Shown here one piece after another: positions 1 through 8,591 of a DNA stretch of 64,000 nt (its first letter is position 1; each line of letters begins with the position of its first letter). The notes beneath the pieces are model-generated. The model was not told the origin of the DNA, did no database searches, and was given only the letters and a program-made list of their open reading frames with translations. Made by a program: the position numbers and the translations under genes. The stretch is from JALORV01 sp963707445 (GTDB taxonomy: Bacteria > Pseudomonadota > Gammaproteobacteria > Burkholderiales > Burkholderiaceae_F), in the NCBI GenBank assembly GCA_963707445.1, contig CAVPPW010000013.1:62001-126000 (forward strand), given 5' to 3'.

Positions 1-187
1 ACACCGCCAGGCGCTTGGCGGCGTATGTCATCAGTGCCGCGCACTCGGGGCAGAGTCCGCTGGGCGAGCCGTGCCGGTCGCGGCAATAGATCGCGGCCAT
101 TTTTTCCAGCGTGCGAAGCTCGCGCAGCAGGCGTGGAGTGGTCGGGCGATCGCGGCCGCGGCGTATTTGTGGGATGGGCGATTCCAT
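1..187 (-). CDS. YgbA-type nitrous oxide-stimulated promoter family protein (partial)
   Basis: The frame opens with ATG at 187 and stays open to the left edge, so only the first 62 residues are present. The pattern LRELRTLEKMAAIYCRDRHG followed by LCPECAAL and YAAKRL matches the short cysteine-containing YgbA_NO family (PF11756), whose members are about 100-120 residues long. The family name comes from an E. coli promoter response to nitrogen oxides; the biochemical role is not established. The CxxC plus the upstream Cys suggest metal or redox chemistry, which is inference. The gene is divergent from mrdA, with about 350 bases between the two starts. Confidence 0.75.
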   Translation of the reverse strand, partial: MESPIPQIRRGRDRPTTPRLLRELRTLEKMAAIYCRDRHGSPSGLCPECAALMTYAAKRLAV

Positions 188-540
188 AACGGCATTTTCA
201 GGACACGCCCCGCGCGAAAGCTGAGCCGGATCAAGAGTCGGCTGTCCCTACCTCTCGCGGGGTAGGCAGGTCCGCCGCACCGCTCGCACAAGTGCGTCAA
301 CCGATGGTCGAATCCGGTGCCTTTTGGGGCATCGGCACGATGGGCTCCACCTATAATTCGGCGTTCCCTGCCTGCGCGCTCGCGCTGCCCTTCGAGTGGT
401 TTCTTCAGGCCTGATGCCGAACGCGCGGCCCGGCGGCCGCATGGCTCCTTTTGCCGATGTCGTCGATGCATAGTCGCTGGCTGCGCCGACGTCGCCGCGC
501 CAGCGGCGATGAACTGTCGTTCAGGTCTCGCTCAGCGGCG
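188..540. promoter_or_regulatory. Divergent intergenic region upstream of mrdA
   Basis: These 353 bases separate the YgbA-type gene from mrdA. A perfect TATAAT hexamer lies at 352-357 on the plus strand, but I see no good -35 box 16-18 bases upstream, so the promoter call is tentative. I looked for the tail of mreD, the usual upstream neighbour of mrdA, and found none in any frame. The open frames here have no recognisable homology and look like high-GC chance ORFs. Confidence 0.35.
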
Positions 541-2464
541 ATGCGCAATCCCGAGCGCGAGGTCCATTACTTCCGGCTGCGCGTGCTGGTCGCGATGGCC
601 TTCGTGCTTGTTCTGCTTCACGCTGCTGGGTGGGCGGTTCGCATGGCTGCAGGTGGTGAAACACGAGGCCTATCTGGCGCAGGCCGAGCTCAACCGCATC
701 GCCGTGCTGCCGGTGTCGCCGAATCGCGGCCTGATCAAGGATCGCTACGGCCGCATCATTGCCCGCAATTACTCCGCCTATACGCTCGAGATCACGCCGG
801 CCAAGGTCGCGAACCTGGAGGAGACGATCGACGAACTGGCGCAGGTGATCGAGGTGCAGGCGCGCGACCGCCGCCGCTTCCGCAAGCTGATGGAGGACAC
901 CAAGCGCTTCGATTCGGTGCCGATCCGCACCCGGCTGACCGACGAGGAAGTGGCCCGCTTCGCGGCGCAGCGCTACCGCTTTCCAGGGGTCGAATTGCGC
1001 GCTCGCCTGTTCCGCGACTACCCGCTCGGTGCGACTGGCTCGCACATGCTGGGATACATCGGCCGCATCTCGCAGCGCGATCTCGAGCGCATCGAGGCGA
1101 TGGCGGATCCGGCGGCGTATCAAGGCACGGAGCACATCGGCAAGCTCGGCATCGAACAGAAATACGAGGAGGAGCTGCACGGCACGACCGGCTACGAAGA
1201 GGTCGAGATCACGGCCGGTGGGCGCGCGGTGCGCACGCTGAAGCGCACGCCGTCGCTGCCCGGCAACAACCTGACGCTTTCGATCGACATCGAGCTGCAG
1301 CAGGTGGTCGAAAAGGCCTTCGGCAAGCGTCGTGGCGCGCTGATCGCGATCGAACCGGCGACCGGGGACGTACTGGCCTTCGTATCGATGCCCAATTTCG
1401 ATCCCAACCTGTTCGTCGACGGCATCGACCCGAAGCACTGGGACGAACTTAACGTCGACCCCGACAAACCGCTGCTGAACCGCGCGCTGCGCGGAACCTA
1501 TCCGATCGGGTCGACCTACAAGCCGTTTCTGGCGATGGCGGCGCTGCATACGGGCAAGCGGCGGCCTGAGCAGGTGATCCAGGACAACGGCACCTTCGCG
1601 TTCGGCAACCGCGTATTCCGCGACTCGAACAAGGTGCCGCTGGGCCCCGTGAACATGCACGCGTCGATCGTCAGGTCGAGCGACATCTACTACTACATGC
1701 TCGCCAATGATCTCGGCGTCGACACGATCCACGACTTCATGAAGCCGTGGGGTTTCGGCCAGATCACCGGGATCGACGTCGAGGGCGAGCAAACCGGCGT
1801 CCTGCCGTCGAGCGCGTGGAAGGAGCGTCGCTTCAAACAGAAGTGGTACGCGGGCGAGACCATTTCGATCGGCATCGGCCAGGGCTACAACGCATTCACG
1901 CTGCTGCAGCTGGCGCACGCGACTGCGAACCTCGCCAACGATGGCGTGGTGATGAAGCCGCATCTGGTCAAGGAAGTCGAGGACCTGCGCACCGGGGAAC
2001 GGCGGCTGACCGTCCCGAAGGAGAGCTATCGCATCGACGTCAAGCCGGAGCACATGAAGTTCGTTCGCGACGCGATGGTCGACGTCAACATCAGCGGCAC
2101 CGGCCGGGTGGCCTTCCAGGGCGCCCCGTACAAGGTCGGCGGCAAGACCGGCACGGCGCAGGTGGTCAGCATCAAGCAGGGCGAGAAGTACAACGAGGCG
2201 AAGGTGGCCGAGCGCAACCGCGACCATTCGCTGTTCATCGCTTTCGCGCCGGCCGAGGAGCCGAAGATCGCGATTGCGGTGCTGGTCGAAAACGGCGGCT
2301 TCGGCGCGCGTGCTGCGGCGCCGATCGCGCGCGCCGCGATCGATTACTACCTGCTCGGCAAGAAGCCCGCCGGGCCGGCGCCCAGCGATGACGGACCCGA
2401 CGACGAGGAAGTGCCGCGTACGGTCGCAGTCGCGCCCGGCACGCCGCATCGAGGCATGCCATGA
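541..2464 (+). CDS. mrdA: Penicillin-binding protein 2 (elongasome transpeptidase), frameshifted
   Basis: PBP2 is the inner-membrane DD-transpeptidase that crosslinks peptidoglycan during rod elongation, working with RodA. One N-terminal membrane segment (residues about 13-33) is followed by the PBP dimerisation domain (motif KDRYGRIIARN) and a C-terminal transpeptidase domain. The catalytic motifs are present: GSTYK (SxxK, Ser codon near 1510), SSD (the SxN-type motif usual for PBP2) and GKTGTA (near 2145). The frame breaks once inside the membrane segment, around 612-625: the first about 25 residues are in one frame and the rest in the next. I chose ATG 541 because it begins just before the conserved FRLRVL stretch; in-frame ATGs at 451-466 are possible. 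The stop overlaps the rodA start as ATGA. Confidence 0.9.
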
Positions 2465-3580
2465 ACCAGGGCAGCGCCGCGCGCCGTGTCGGCCTCTGGG
2501 TCCGGCCCTACATCACGGTATTCGACCCGCCGCTGATCGCGATCGTCGGCTGTCTCTGCGTGATCGGCATCGTCACGCTGTACTCGGCCGGCAACGACTT
2601 TCCGTGGCGGGTCAGCGACCAGCTGCGCAACTTCGGCGTCGCGCTCGCGGTCATGTTCGTCATCGCGAATGTCTCGCCGCAGATGCTGATGCGGCTCGCG
2701 GTGCCGATTTATCTGGTCGGGCTCGCGCTGCTGGTCGCGACCGCAGCCAACGGCGTGATCGTCAAGGGCGCCCAGCGCTGGCTCGACATCGGTGTCGGAC
2801 GCATCCAGCCTGCGGAGATCATGAAGCTCGGCCTGCCGCTGATGCTCGCGTGGTACTTCCACAAGCGCGAAGGCAGCCTGCGCACGCTCGATTTCGTGGT
2901 TGCCGCACTGATCGTGCTGGTGCCGGTCGGACTGATCGTCAAGCAGCCCGATCTGGGCACCGCGCTGCTGGTGCTGGCCGCCGGCTCGTTCGTGATCTTC
3001 TTCGCTGGACTGCCGTGGAAGTGGCTTGCGGTGATGATCGTCGGCGGCATCGCGACGCTGCCGCTCGCCTGGACACTGATGCACGACTACCAGCGCGAGC
3101 GCATCCTGACGCTGATCGATCCGTCCACCGACCCGCTCGGCAAGGGCTTCCATACGCTGCAGGCGATGATCGCGATCGGCTCCGGGCGGCTTGCTCGGCA
3201 AGGGTTGGATGCAGGGAACGCAGACGCACCTGGAGTTCATCCCGGAGCGCACCAGCGACTTCATCTTTGCGGTCTACTCGGAGGAGTTCGGACTCGTCGG
3301 CAATGCGGTGCTGGTGGTGCTTTTCATCGCGCTCGTATGGCGCGCTCTCGCGATCGCGCTGAACGCGCCGACACTGTTCGCGCGGCTGCTCGCTGCAGCG
3401 ATCGCGCTGATCATCTTCACCTATGCGTTCGTCAACATGGGCATGGTGAGCGGCATCCTGCCGGTGGTAGGCGTGCCGCTACCCTTCATCAGCTATGGCG
3501 GCACCGCACTGGTCACGCTCGGCATGGCCTGCGGCATGCTGATGTCGATCGCGGCCAACCGCAAGCTGGTCCAGAGCTGA
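2461..3580 (+). CDS. rodA: RodA peptidoglycan glycosyltransferase (SEDS family), frameshifted
   Basis: RodA polymerises lipid II into glycan strands during cell elongation and is the partner of PBP2. The protein is strongly hydrophobic with about ten predicted membrane segments and ends with the SEDS signature VGVPLPFISYGGT (near 3470-3510). The length of about 370 residues is normal. One base is missing near 3183-3190: IAIGSG runs on into the other frame, where LLGKGWMQGTQTHLEF continues. Because of that deletion the first part of rodA is accidentally in frame with rlpA, giving a long continuous ORF to 4602 that is not a real fusion. The gene starts inside the mrdA stop (ATGA) and ends in TGATG with rlpA. 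Confidence 0.92.
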
Positions 3581-4602
3581 TGCATTGCGGCGCACGACGC
3601 TGGCCGGTCGTGGCGCTGATGGCCCTGATCACGGCGTGCGGCACTACGCCGCCAAAAAAATCGGTCTACTACCAGGACGACGGACCGCCGGAACGCGTGC
3701 CGGCCGATGTCGCCGCGGTTCCGGACGCGGTGCCGCGCGTCGAGCCGCCGTACCGCGCGGCAAGCCGGCCCTACGTCGCGCTCGGCCGCAGCTATACGCC
3801 GCTGACCGGCGATCCGCAGTTCCGCCAGCGAGGCCTGGCGTCGTGGTACGGCAAGCAGTTCCACGGCAGCCGCACGGCCAACGGCGAGACCTACGACATG
3901 TTTGCGATGACGGCAGCTCATCCGACACTGCCTATACCGAGCTACGTGCGCGTCACCAACGTGCGCACCGGGCGCAGCGTCATCGTGCGCGTCAACGATC
4001 GGGGGCCGTTCAAGGCCGACCGCGTGATCGACCTGTCGTACGCCGCAGCCACCAAGCTCGGTATCGTCGCCACGGGCACCGGCGAAGTCGAGGTCGAACG
4101 CATTACGATGACGCAGATCGCGAGCGGCGACTGGCGTCGCGGCGACGGCGCGCGCACCGACACCGCCGTAGCCGCAGCCTCGATGCCGCAGACCGCCGCC
4201 AGCGCTGCGACGCCCGCGATTGCGGCGGCTCCCGTGACTACAACGGAGGTGCCTGCGACGATGGTGACACCGGTCGCGGCCGACGCCTCAGCAGTTGCGG
4301 CCGGCGCGCCGCGCGAGCTTCCAACGATCCCAGCGGCGGCGCCGACGCCGCGCGTCTGGAGCGTGCAGCTTGGCGTGTTTGCGCAGGAAGGCAACGCTGA
4401 GGCGCTGGCCGGGCGGGCGTCGGCCTTGCTCGCCTTTGCGGACGCGCCAGCCGATGGCGCGGCGGCGCGCGCGATCCGCGTCGAGCGCGACGGTGCGGTC
4501 TACCGGGTGCTGGTCGGCAATGGCGATCGGGCGTCGGCGCAAGCGCTCGCACGCGAACTCGAACGGTTGCTCGACCGACCGACGACGCTGGTGCAGCGCT
4601 AG
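3580..4602 (+). CDS. rlpA: RlpA-like septal ring lytic transglycosylase lipoprotein
   Basis: RlpA is an outer-membrane lipoprotein; in Pseudomonas it cleaves glycan strands lacking stem peptides. It begins with a lipoprotein signal (ALITAC, modified Cys about residue 17). The double-psi beta-barrel domain carries ASWYGKQFHGSRTANGE and VNDRGPF (residues about 85-180). A low-complexity Ala/Pro/Thr linker follows, and a C-terminal SPOR domain (VWSVQLGVF, residues about 262-340) should bind denuded peptidoglycan at the septum. The start ATG overlaps the rodA stop (TGATG), so translation is probably coupled. The 3' end meets rsmI head-on, the two stops sharing CTAG at 4599-4602. Confidence 0.9.
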   Translation: MHCGARRWPVVALMALITACGTTPPKKSVYYQDDGPPERVPADVAAVPDAVPRVEPPYRAASRPYVALGRSYTPLTGDPQFRQRGLASWYGKQFHGSRTANGETYDMFAMTAAHPTLPIPSYVRVTNVRTGRSVIVRVNDRGPFKADRVIDLSYAAATKLGIVATGTGEVEVERITMTQIASGDWRRGDGARTDTAVAAASMPQTAASAATPAIAAAPVTTTEVPATMVTPVAADASAVAAGAPRELPTIPAAAPTPRVWSVQLGVFAQEGNAEALAGRASALLAFADAPADGAAARAIRVERDGAVYRVLVGNGDRASAQALARELERLLDRPTTLVQR

Positions 4603-5501
4603 CGCTTTCCCTTCAGGCCGATGGCCACTTCGTAAACCGTGGCCCGCGGCACGCCCGTCACCCGGCTCACGACGGCTGCTGCGCGCGCCGGCGTCAGATC
4701 GTCGAGCAGTGCCTCGAGCCAGCGCAGCCCTGCGTCGTCGAGCGCGCTGACCGGCTGCGACACGGCAGCATCGATGACCACGACGTATTCGCCGCGCTCG
4801 TCGATGTCCGCCTGCGCGAGTTCCGCGGCGCGCAGCGTGCGGATCGATTCGAACTTCTTCGTGAGCTCGCGAGCGATGACGACGCGCCGCTCCGGCGCCA
4901 GCGAGGACCCCAGATCCTGCAGCAGCGCGGCGATCCGGTGCGGCGCCTCGAACAGCACCGCGGCGTCGGCGTGAGCGGCGATCGCCTGCAGCACGCGTGC
5001 GCGTTCGCGCGGCGCGGCCGGCAGGAAGCCGACAAAGCGGAAGGTCGAGGTTCCAAGCCCGGCGGCCGAGATAGCGGCGAGCGCGCTGCTGGGGCCGGGC
5101 ACCGGAATCACGCGATGGCCGGCTTCGAGCATGGTCCGCACGATCAGCGCACCGGGATCGGAGACGGCCGGCGTGCCGGCGTCGGTGACCAGTGCCACGC
5201 GACCGCCGGCGGCAAGCCGCGCGAGGATGTCGGCAGCCGCGGCCCGCTCGTTGTGCCGGTGCGCAGCGATCAGCGTTGTGGCGATGCCGAAGCGGGCCAG
5301 CAGCGGGCCGGTGACGCGGGTGTCCTCGGCTGCGATCGCGTCAACATGTCCGAGCACCCACCAGCCGCGCAACGTGAAGTCGCCTGCATTGCCGATCGGC
5401 AGCGCCACTACATACAATGCACCAGCCGGCAAATCCTGCTCGGCCAGTCCTGCCCGCCGGATCAGGTCGTCTTGTTCACTGTGGACTGCGCCTGAACCCA
5501 T
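4599..5501 (-). CDS. rsmI: 16S rRNA 2'-O-ribose C1402 methyltransferase
   Basis: RsmI uses SAM to methylate the 2'-OH of C1402 in 16S rRNA, fine-tuning the P site. The tetrapyrrole-methylase fold is clear: LYVVALPIGNAGD near residue 29, AAEDTRVT, LVTDAGTPAVSDPG (residues about 102-115) and PVPGPSSALAA. The 300 residues include an N-terminal extension of about 25 residues before the conserved core. Its ATG at 5501 overlaps the first possible ATG of the divergent LpoA-like gene (shared CATG). The rsmI/lpoA/yraN/dolP neighbourhood is the same as the E. coli yraL-yraP locus. Confidence 0.93.
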   Translation of the reverse strand: MGSGAVHSEQDDLIRRAGLAEQDLPAGALYVVALPIGNAGDFTLRGWWVLGHVDAIAAEDTRVTGPLLARFGIATTLIAAHRHNERAAAADILARLAAGGRVALVTDAGTPAVSDPGALIVRTMLEAGHRVIPVPGPSSALAAISAAGLGTSTFRFVGFLPAAPRERARVLQAIAAHADAAVLFEAPHRIAALLQDLGSSLAPERRVVIARELTKKFESIRTLRAAELAQADIDERGEYVVVIDAAVSQPVSALDDAGLRWLEALLDDLTPARAAAVVSRVTGVPRATVYEVAIGLKGKR

Positions 5502-6636
5502 GGATCCTTCGACGCTCGTGGCGATGTTGGTGCGAAGCCTGCTGCTGGCCGCGGCTAGTGTCGCATGTGCAGTTCACGCACAGGACACGCCTGCGCAGGC
5601 GCCGCGGACTGAAGAGCGCCCCGCCATGCGGCCGGCCGTGGTGCTGCTGATGCTGCCGGCGCAGTCGACTGCGTTTGCCAAGTCGGCCGAGGCCGTGCGG
5701 CAGGGCTTCATGGCCGCACACGCGGCCAGCGGCGATGACGTCGTCGTCGATCTCGTCGAGGTCGGCGCCGGCGCACAGACGCTGTCAGGCGCGGTGGCTG
5801 CGGCGGCCGAGCGGGGCGCGGCCGTGATCGTCGGCCCGCTGCCGCGGTCCGAGGTCAGCGAGGTCATCGAAGGTGGCACGACCAGCGTGCCGCTGGTGGC
5901 CCTGAATTTTCCGGAAACCGACGGCATCGCGCCCGCGTCGACGCTCGCGATCGGACTTTCGCTCGAGGTAGAGGCGCAACATATGGCCCGGATCGCACTG
6001 GCCGAGTTCGTCGCGGCGCGCAGCGCCGACACGCGGACACGCATTGCGATCATCGCGCGGGCCGGCGCGCTGGAACGCCGCATCGCGCAGGCGTTTCAGT
6101 CGGCGCTGCGCGCGGAGGGCGAAGTGCCGCGGCTGATCGAATGGGCACCGGAGTCGGCGCGGGCGGTGGCGAAAGAACTCGCCGCGACGCCGCTCGACGC
6201 CGTTTTTCTCGCCCTGACGGCGCGCGACGCCGCCCAGGTGCGCGCGCTGATTCCGCGTGGTGCGCAGGTGTTCGGCACTTCGCTGCTCAACGCGGGGGAC
6301 CCGCGCACGTCGCCCGATGCTGCGACGCTGGCGCACGACCTCGAAGGCGTTCGCTTTGTTGACATGCCGTGGCTGCTCGAGCCCGACCACAGCGGTGTGA
6401 TGGTGTATCCGCGACCGGCAGAGCCACTCACGATCGAACTCACGCGGCTCTATGCGTTCGGCATCGACGCCTATCGCATCGCGATCGCCTGGATGAAGGG
6501 CGACCGCCGCTTCGAGCTCGACGGCGTGACCGGGCGGCTGCGCGTCGACCGCGCGAACTCGCTGCGCGTCGAACGTATCCCGCTGGTGGCGACCTACCGG
6601 GGCGGCGAACTCAGGCGCGTGGACGTGGCACGCTGA
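5500..6636 (+). CDS. LpoA-like penicillin-binding protein activator (LppC family)
   Basis: In E. coli LpoA is an outer-membrane lipoprotein that activates PBP1A. Here only the periplasmic-binding-protein-like C-terminal module is present: about 378 residues against about 680 in E. coli, as I recall for short betaproteobacterial versions. Recognisable family features are VIVGPLPRSEV, FGTSLLNAGDPRTS and the RLYAFGIDAYRIA segment near the C-terminus. The N-terminus is a signal peptide with an AHA|QD-type cleavage site; a Cys lies nearby but a good lipobox is absent, so lipidation is doubtful. ATG 5524 (MLVRSLLL) is an alternative start. The position divergent from rsmI and upstream of yraN supports the assignment. 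Confidence 0.75.
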   Translation: MDPSTLVAMLVRSLLLAAASVACAVHAQDTPAQAPRTEERPAMRPAVVLLMLPAQSTAFAKSAEAVRQGFMAAHAASGDDVVVDLVEVGAGAQTLSGAVAAAAERGAAVIVGPLPRSEVSEVIEGGTTSVPLVALNFPETDGIAPASTLAIGLSLEVEAQHMARIALAEFVAARSADTRTRIAIIARAGALERRIAQAFQSALRAEGEVPRLIEWAPESARAVAKELAATPLDAVFLALTARDAAQVRALIPRGAQVFGTSLLNAGDPRTSPDAATLAHDLEGVRFVDMPWLLEPDHSGVMVYPRPAEPLTIELTRLYAFGIDAYRIAIAWMKGDRRFELDGVTGRLRVDRANSLRVERIPLVATYRGGELRRVDVAR

Positions 6637-7034
6637 TGACGACGCGCGGCGGTCGAACCGGTCGGCCCGTCACTGCGGTACGCACGCCGAAGCAGCGGGC
6701 CGGCGACGCGGCCGAGGAAGCTGCCGCGCGCCATCTGAGCGCGCGCGGGTTGACGCTGCTGGCCCGCAATGCGCGCTATCCGGAAGGCGAGCTCGATCTC
6801 ATTATGCGTGAACGCGACGTTCTGGTATTTGTCGAAGTCCGGATGCGCTCCGGTTTCGCTTTCGGGGGCGCGGCGGCCAGCGTCGACCGCTTCAAGCAGA
6901 AGCGGCTGCAGCGTGCCGCCCAGCACTGGCTGTTGCAGCATCATGGCGAGCGCTGGCCGCCATGCCGGTTCGACGTGGTGACCGTGCAGGGCGATGGCAC
7001 AATCGAGTGGATCCGCGACGCTTTCGCGGCATAG
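6636..7034 (+). CDS. yraN: YraN family protein (UPF0102, endonuclease-like fold)
   Basis: A 132-residue protein with the conserved YraN core: KQRAGDAAEEAAARHL (residues about 18-33), then ARNARYPEGELDLIM and VLVFVEVRMR. These carry the E...ExDLI...VEVR residues of a nuclease-type PD-(D/E)xK fold. Activity has not been settled for the family. The start overlaps the stop of the LpoA-like gene (TGATG), indicating translational coupling, and dolP follows 14 bases downstream. Confidence 0.9.
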   Translation: MTTRGGRTGRPVTAVRTPKQRAGDAAEEAAARHLSARGLTLLARNARYPEGELDLIMRERDVLVFVEVRMRSGFAFGGAAASVDRFKQKRLQRAAQHWLLQHHGERWPPCRFDVVTVQGDGTIEWIRDAFAA

Positions 7035-7048
7035 GAGCGAGCAACAAC

Positions 7049-7729
7049 ATGAAGCAGAGGCTTCTGCATGTCGCGTGCGCAGCCGTCATCGGTGCACACG
7101 CCGTCGGCTGTGCACCGCTGATCGTCGGCGTGGTCGTCGCCGGCACCGCACTGGTCGCCACGGATCGGCGCACGACCGGCTCGCAGCTTGATGACCAGAC
7201 GATCCAGCTGCGCGTTGCCAACGAGCTCTCGACGGCGTTCAGCAAGCTGCCGGTGCACATCAATGTCAACAGCTTCGACCGCAAGGTGCTCCTGACCGGA
7301 GAAGTGCCCGACGAGGCCGTCAAAGCGCGCGCCGGCGAATTGACGACCGCCTCGCAGAACGTGCGCGCGGTCGTCAACGAGCTGGCGATCGCCCCGCCGA
7401 GCTCGCTCGGCGATCGCACCAATGACACCACGCTCGCGACCAAGGTACGTGCCGCCTTCGTGAACACGAAGGAGATTGCGTTCAACTCGATCGAGATCGT
7501 CTGCGAGCGCGGAGTCATTTACCTTCTCGGGCTCGTCACCGACCAGGAAGGCCAGATCGCCGCGATCGTCGCCAGCAAGGTCTCCGGAGTGAAGCAGGTG
7601 GTCAAGGTCTTCGACTACGCCACGCGCGAAGAGATCGACCGCAGGCGCGCGATCTCGTCCTCGGGCGCGACGCCGACCGCACCGGCATCGCCGTCTACAT
7701 CGCAGCCGGCGACTACGCCGACGAAGTAG
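7049..7729 (+). CDS. dolP: DolP/YraP-like BON-domain outer-membrane lipoprotein
   Basis: The protein has a short signal ending in AVGC, consistent with a lipoprotein, followed by two BON domains: residues about 45-115 (with LLTGEVPDEAVKARA) and about 120-200 (with VIYLLGLVTDQEG). The C-terminus is a Ser/Thr/Pro-rich tail. DolP supports outer-membrane integrity and BAM function in E. coli. The gene is 14 bases after yraN; the phosphosugar isomerase gene diaA, which sits between them in E. coli, is absent here. The ATG at 7049 is preceded by GGAGCGA at 7034-7040. Confidence 0.88.
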   Translation: MKQRLLHVACAAVIGAHAVGCAPLIVGVVVAGTALVATDRRTTGSQLDDQTIQLRVANELSTAFSKLPVHINVNSFDRKVLLTGEVPDEAVKARAGELTTASQNVRAVVNELAIAPPSSLGDRTNDTTLATKVRAAFVNTKEIAFNSIEIVCERGVIYLLGLVTDQEGQIAAIVASKVSGVKQVVKVFDYATREEIDRRRAISSSGATPTAPASPSTSQPATTPTK

Positions 7730-7842
7730 CGGCGCGCTCGAGCCGTCATTCGTCGACAGGCGGGGAGCGACGTCCGCGTACGCCGGCTCGACGGGCGCGC
7801 CGTGATCGGCGGATCCGCGGTGATCAACGGTCATCCTGTCCA

Positions 7843-7870
7843 TTGCATTGCGGCCACCTTGACTTATAGT
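7843..7870 (+). promoter_or_regulatory. Candidate promoter of lemA-M48
   Basis: TATAGT at 7865-7870 matches five of six bases of the -10 consensus, with a weak TTGCAT 16 bases upstream (7843-7848). It lies about 60 bases before lemA, whose ribosome-binding site AAGGAGA (7920-7926) is strong. Sequence match only. Confidence 0.35.
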
Positions 7871-7931
7871 CCGCCGCTCGCGTGTTGAGCTGCCCGATTG
7901 AACGGGCAGCCGGGAATGCGAAGGAGACTCC

Positions 7932-8518
7932 ATGGGCTGGATCATCGTGCTCGTCGTCATCGCAGTCGCCGTCTTCTGGGCGGTCGGTGCGTACAACCGC
8001 CTGGTCAGCCTGCGCAACAAGTTCAAGAACGCGTTCGCGCAGATCGACGTGCAGCTCAAACGCCGCTACGACCTGATTCCGAATCTGGTCGAGACCGCGA
8101 AGGGCTACATGAAGCACGAGCGCGAGACGCTCGAAGCGGTGATCTCGGCGCGCAACTCGGCCGTCACCGCGAACGCCGCGGCAGCCGCCGACCCGGGCAG
8201 CGCGAGCGCGATGCAGGGACTGATCGCCGCCGAGGGGGCGCTGTCGGGCGCGCTGTCGCGGCTGTTCGCGCTGGTGGAGGCCTATCCCGATCTCAAGGCG
8301 AACCAGAACATGATGCAGCTGTCCGAGGAACTGACCGCGACCGAGAACAAGATCTCGTTCGCGCGCCAGGCCTTCAACGATGCCGTGATGAGCTACAACA
8401 CGGCGGCGCAGCAGTTCCCGACGAACGTGATCGCCAGCGCCTTCTCCTTTGGCCCGGCGAGCTGCTGCAGGCGACCGAAAGCGACGACGAGCGCAGCCCG
8501 GTCCGCGTGCAGTTCTGA
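7932..8518 (+). CDS. lemA: LemA family protein, frameshifted near the C-terminus
   Basis: LemA proteins have an N-terminal membrane helix and a coiled helical bundle of unknown biochemical role; they frequently pair with M48 proteases. The membrane segment is residues 1-22; the signature AYNRLVSLRNKFKNAFAQID and LKRRYDLIPNLVET follows directly. One base is missing near 8453: the frame should continue as ELLQATESDDE to a TGA at 8516-8518. In the unshifted frame the ORF runs through into the protease gene, a false fusion. The strong ribosome-binding site AAGGAGA fixes the ATG at 7932. Confidence 0.92.
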
Positions 8519-8591
8519 GCTCGGAACCGTCTCGACACGCAGCACAGCGACCGGCGCTGATCCGCGGCGATCGTTCCGACCGGCCGCTCCG

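Noticed and set aside
188..540. Remnant of mreD upstream of mrdA
   Set aside because: No hydrophobic MreD-like segment is present in any frame.
521..2449. A 642-codon minus-strand ORF opposite mrdA
   Set aside because: Arg/Asp/His-rich shadow of a GC-rich coding region with no family features; many similar long antisense ORFs occur opposite other genes in the window.
2461..4602. A continuous ORF joining RodA to RlpA as a fusion protein
   Set aside because: The join exists only because a base is missing near 3185; the true end of rodA (TGA 3578-3580) and the rlpA start (ATG 3580) are both present in the corrected frames.
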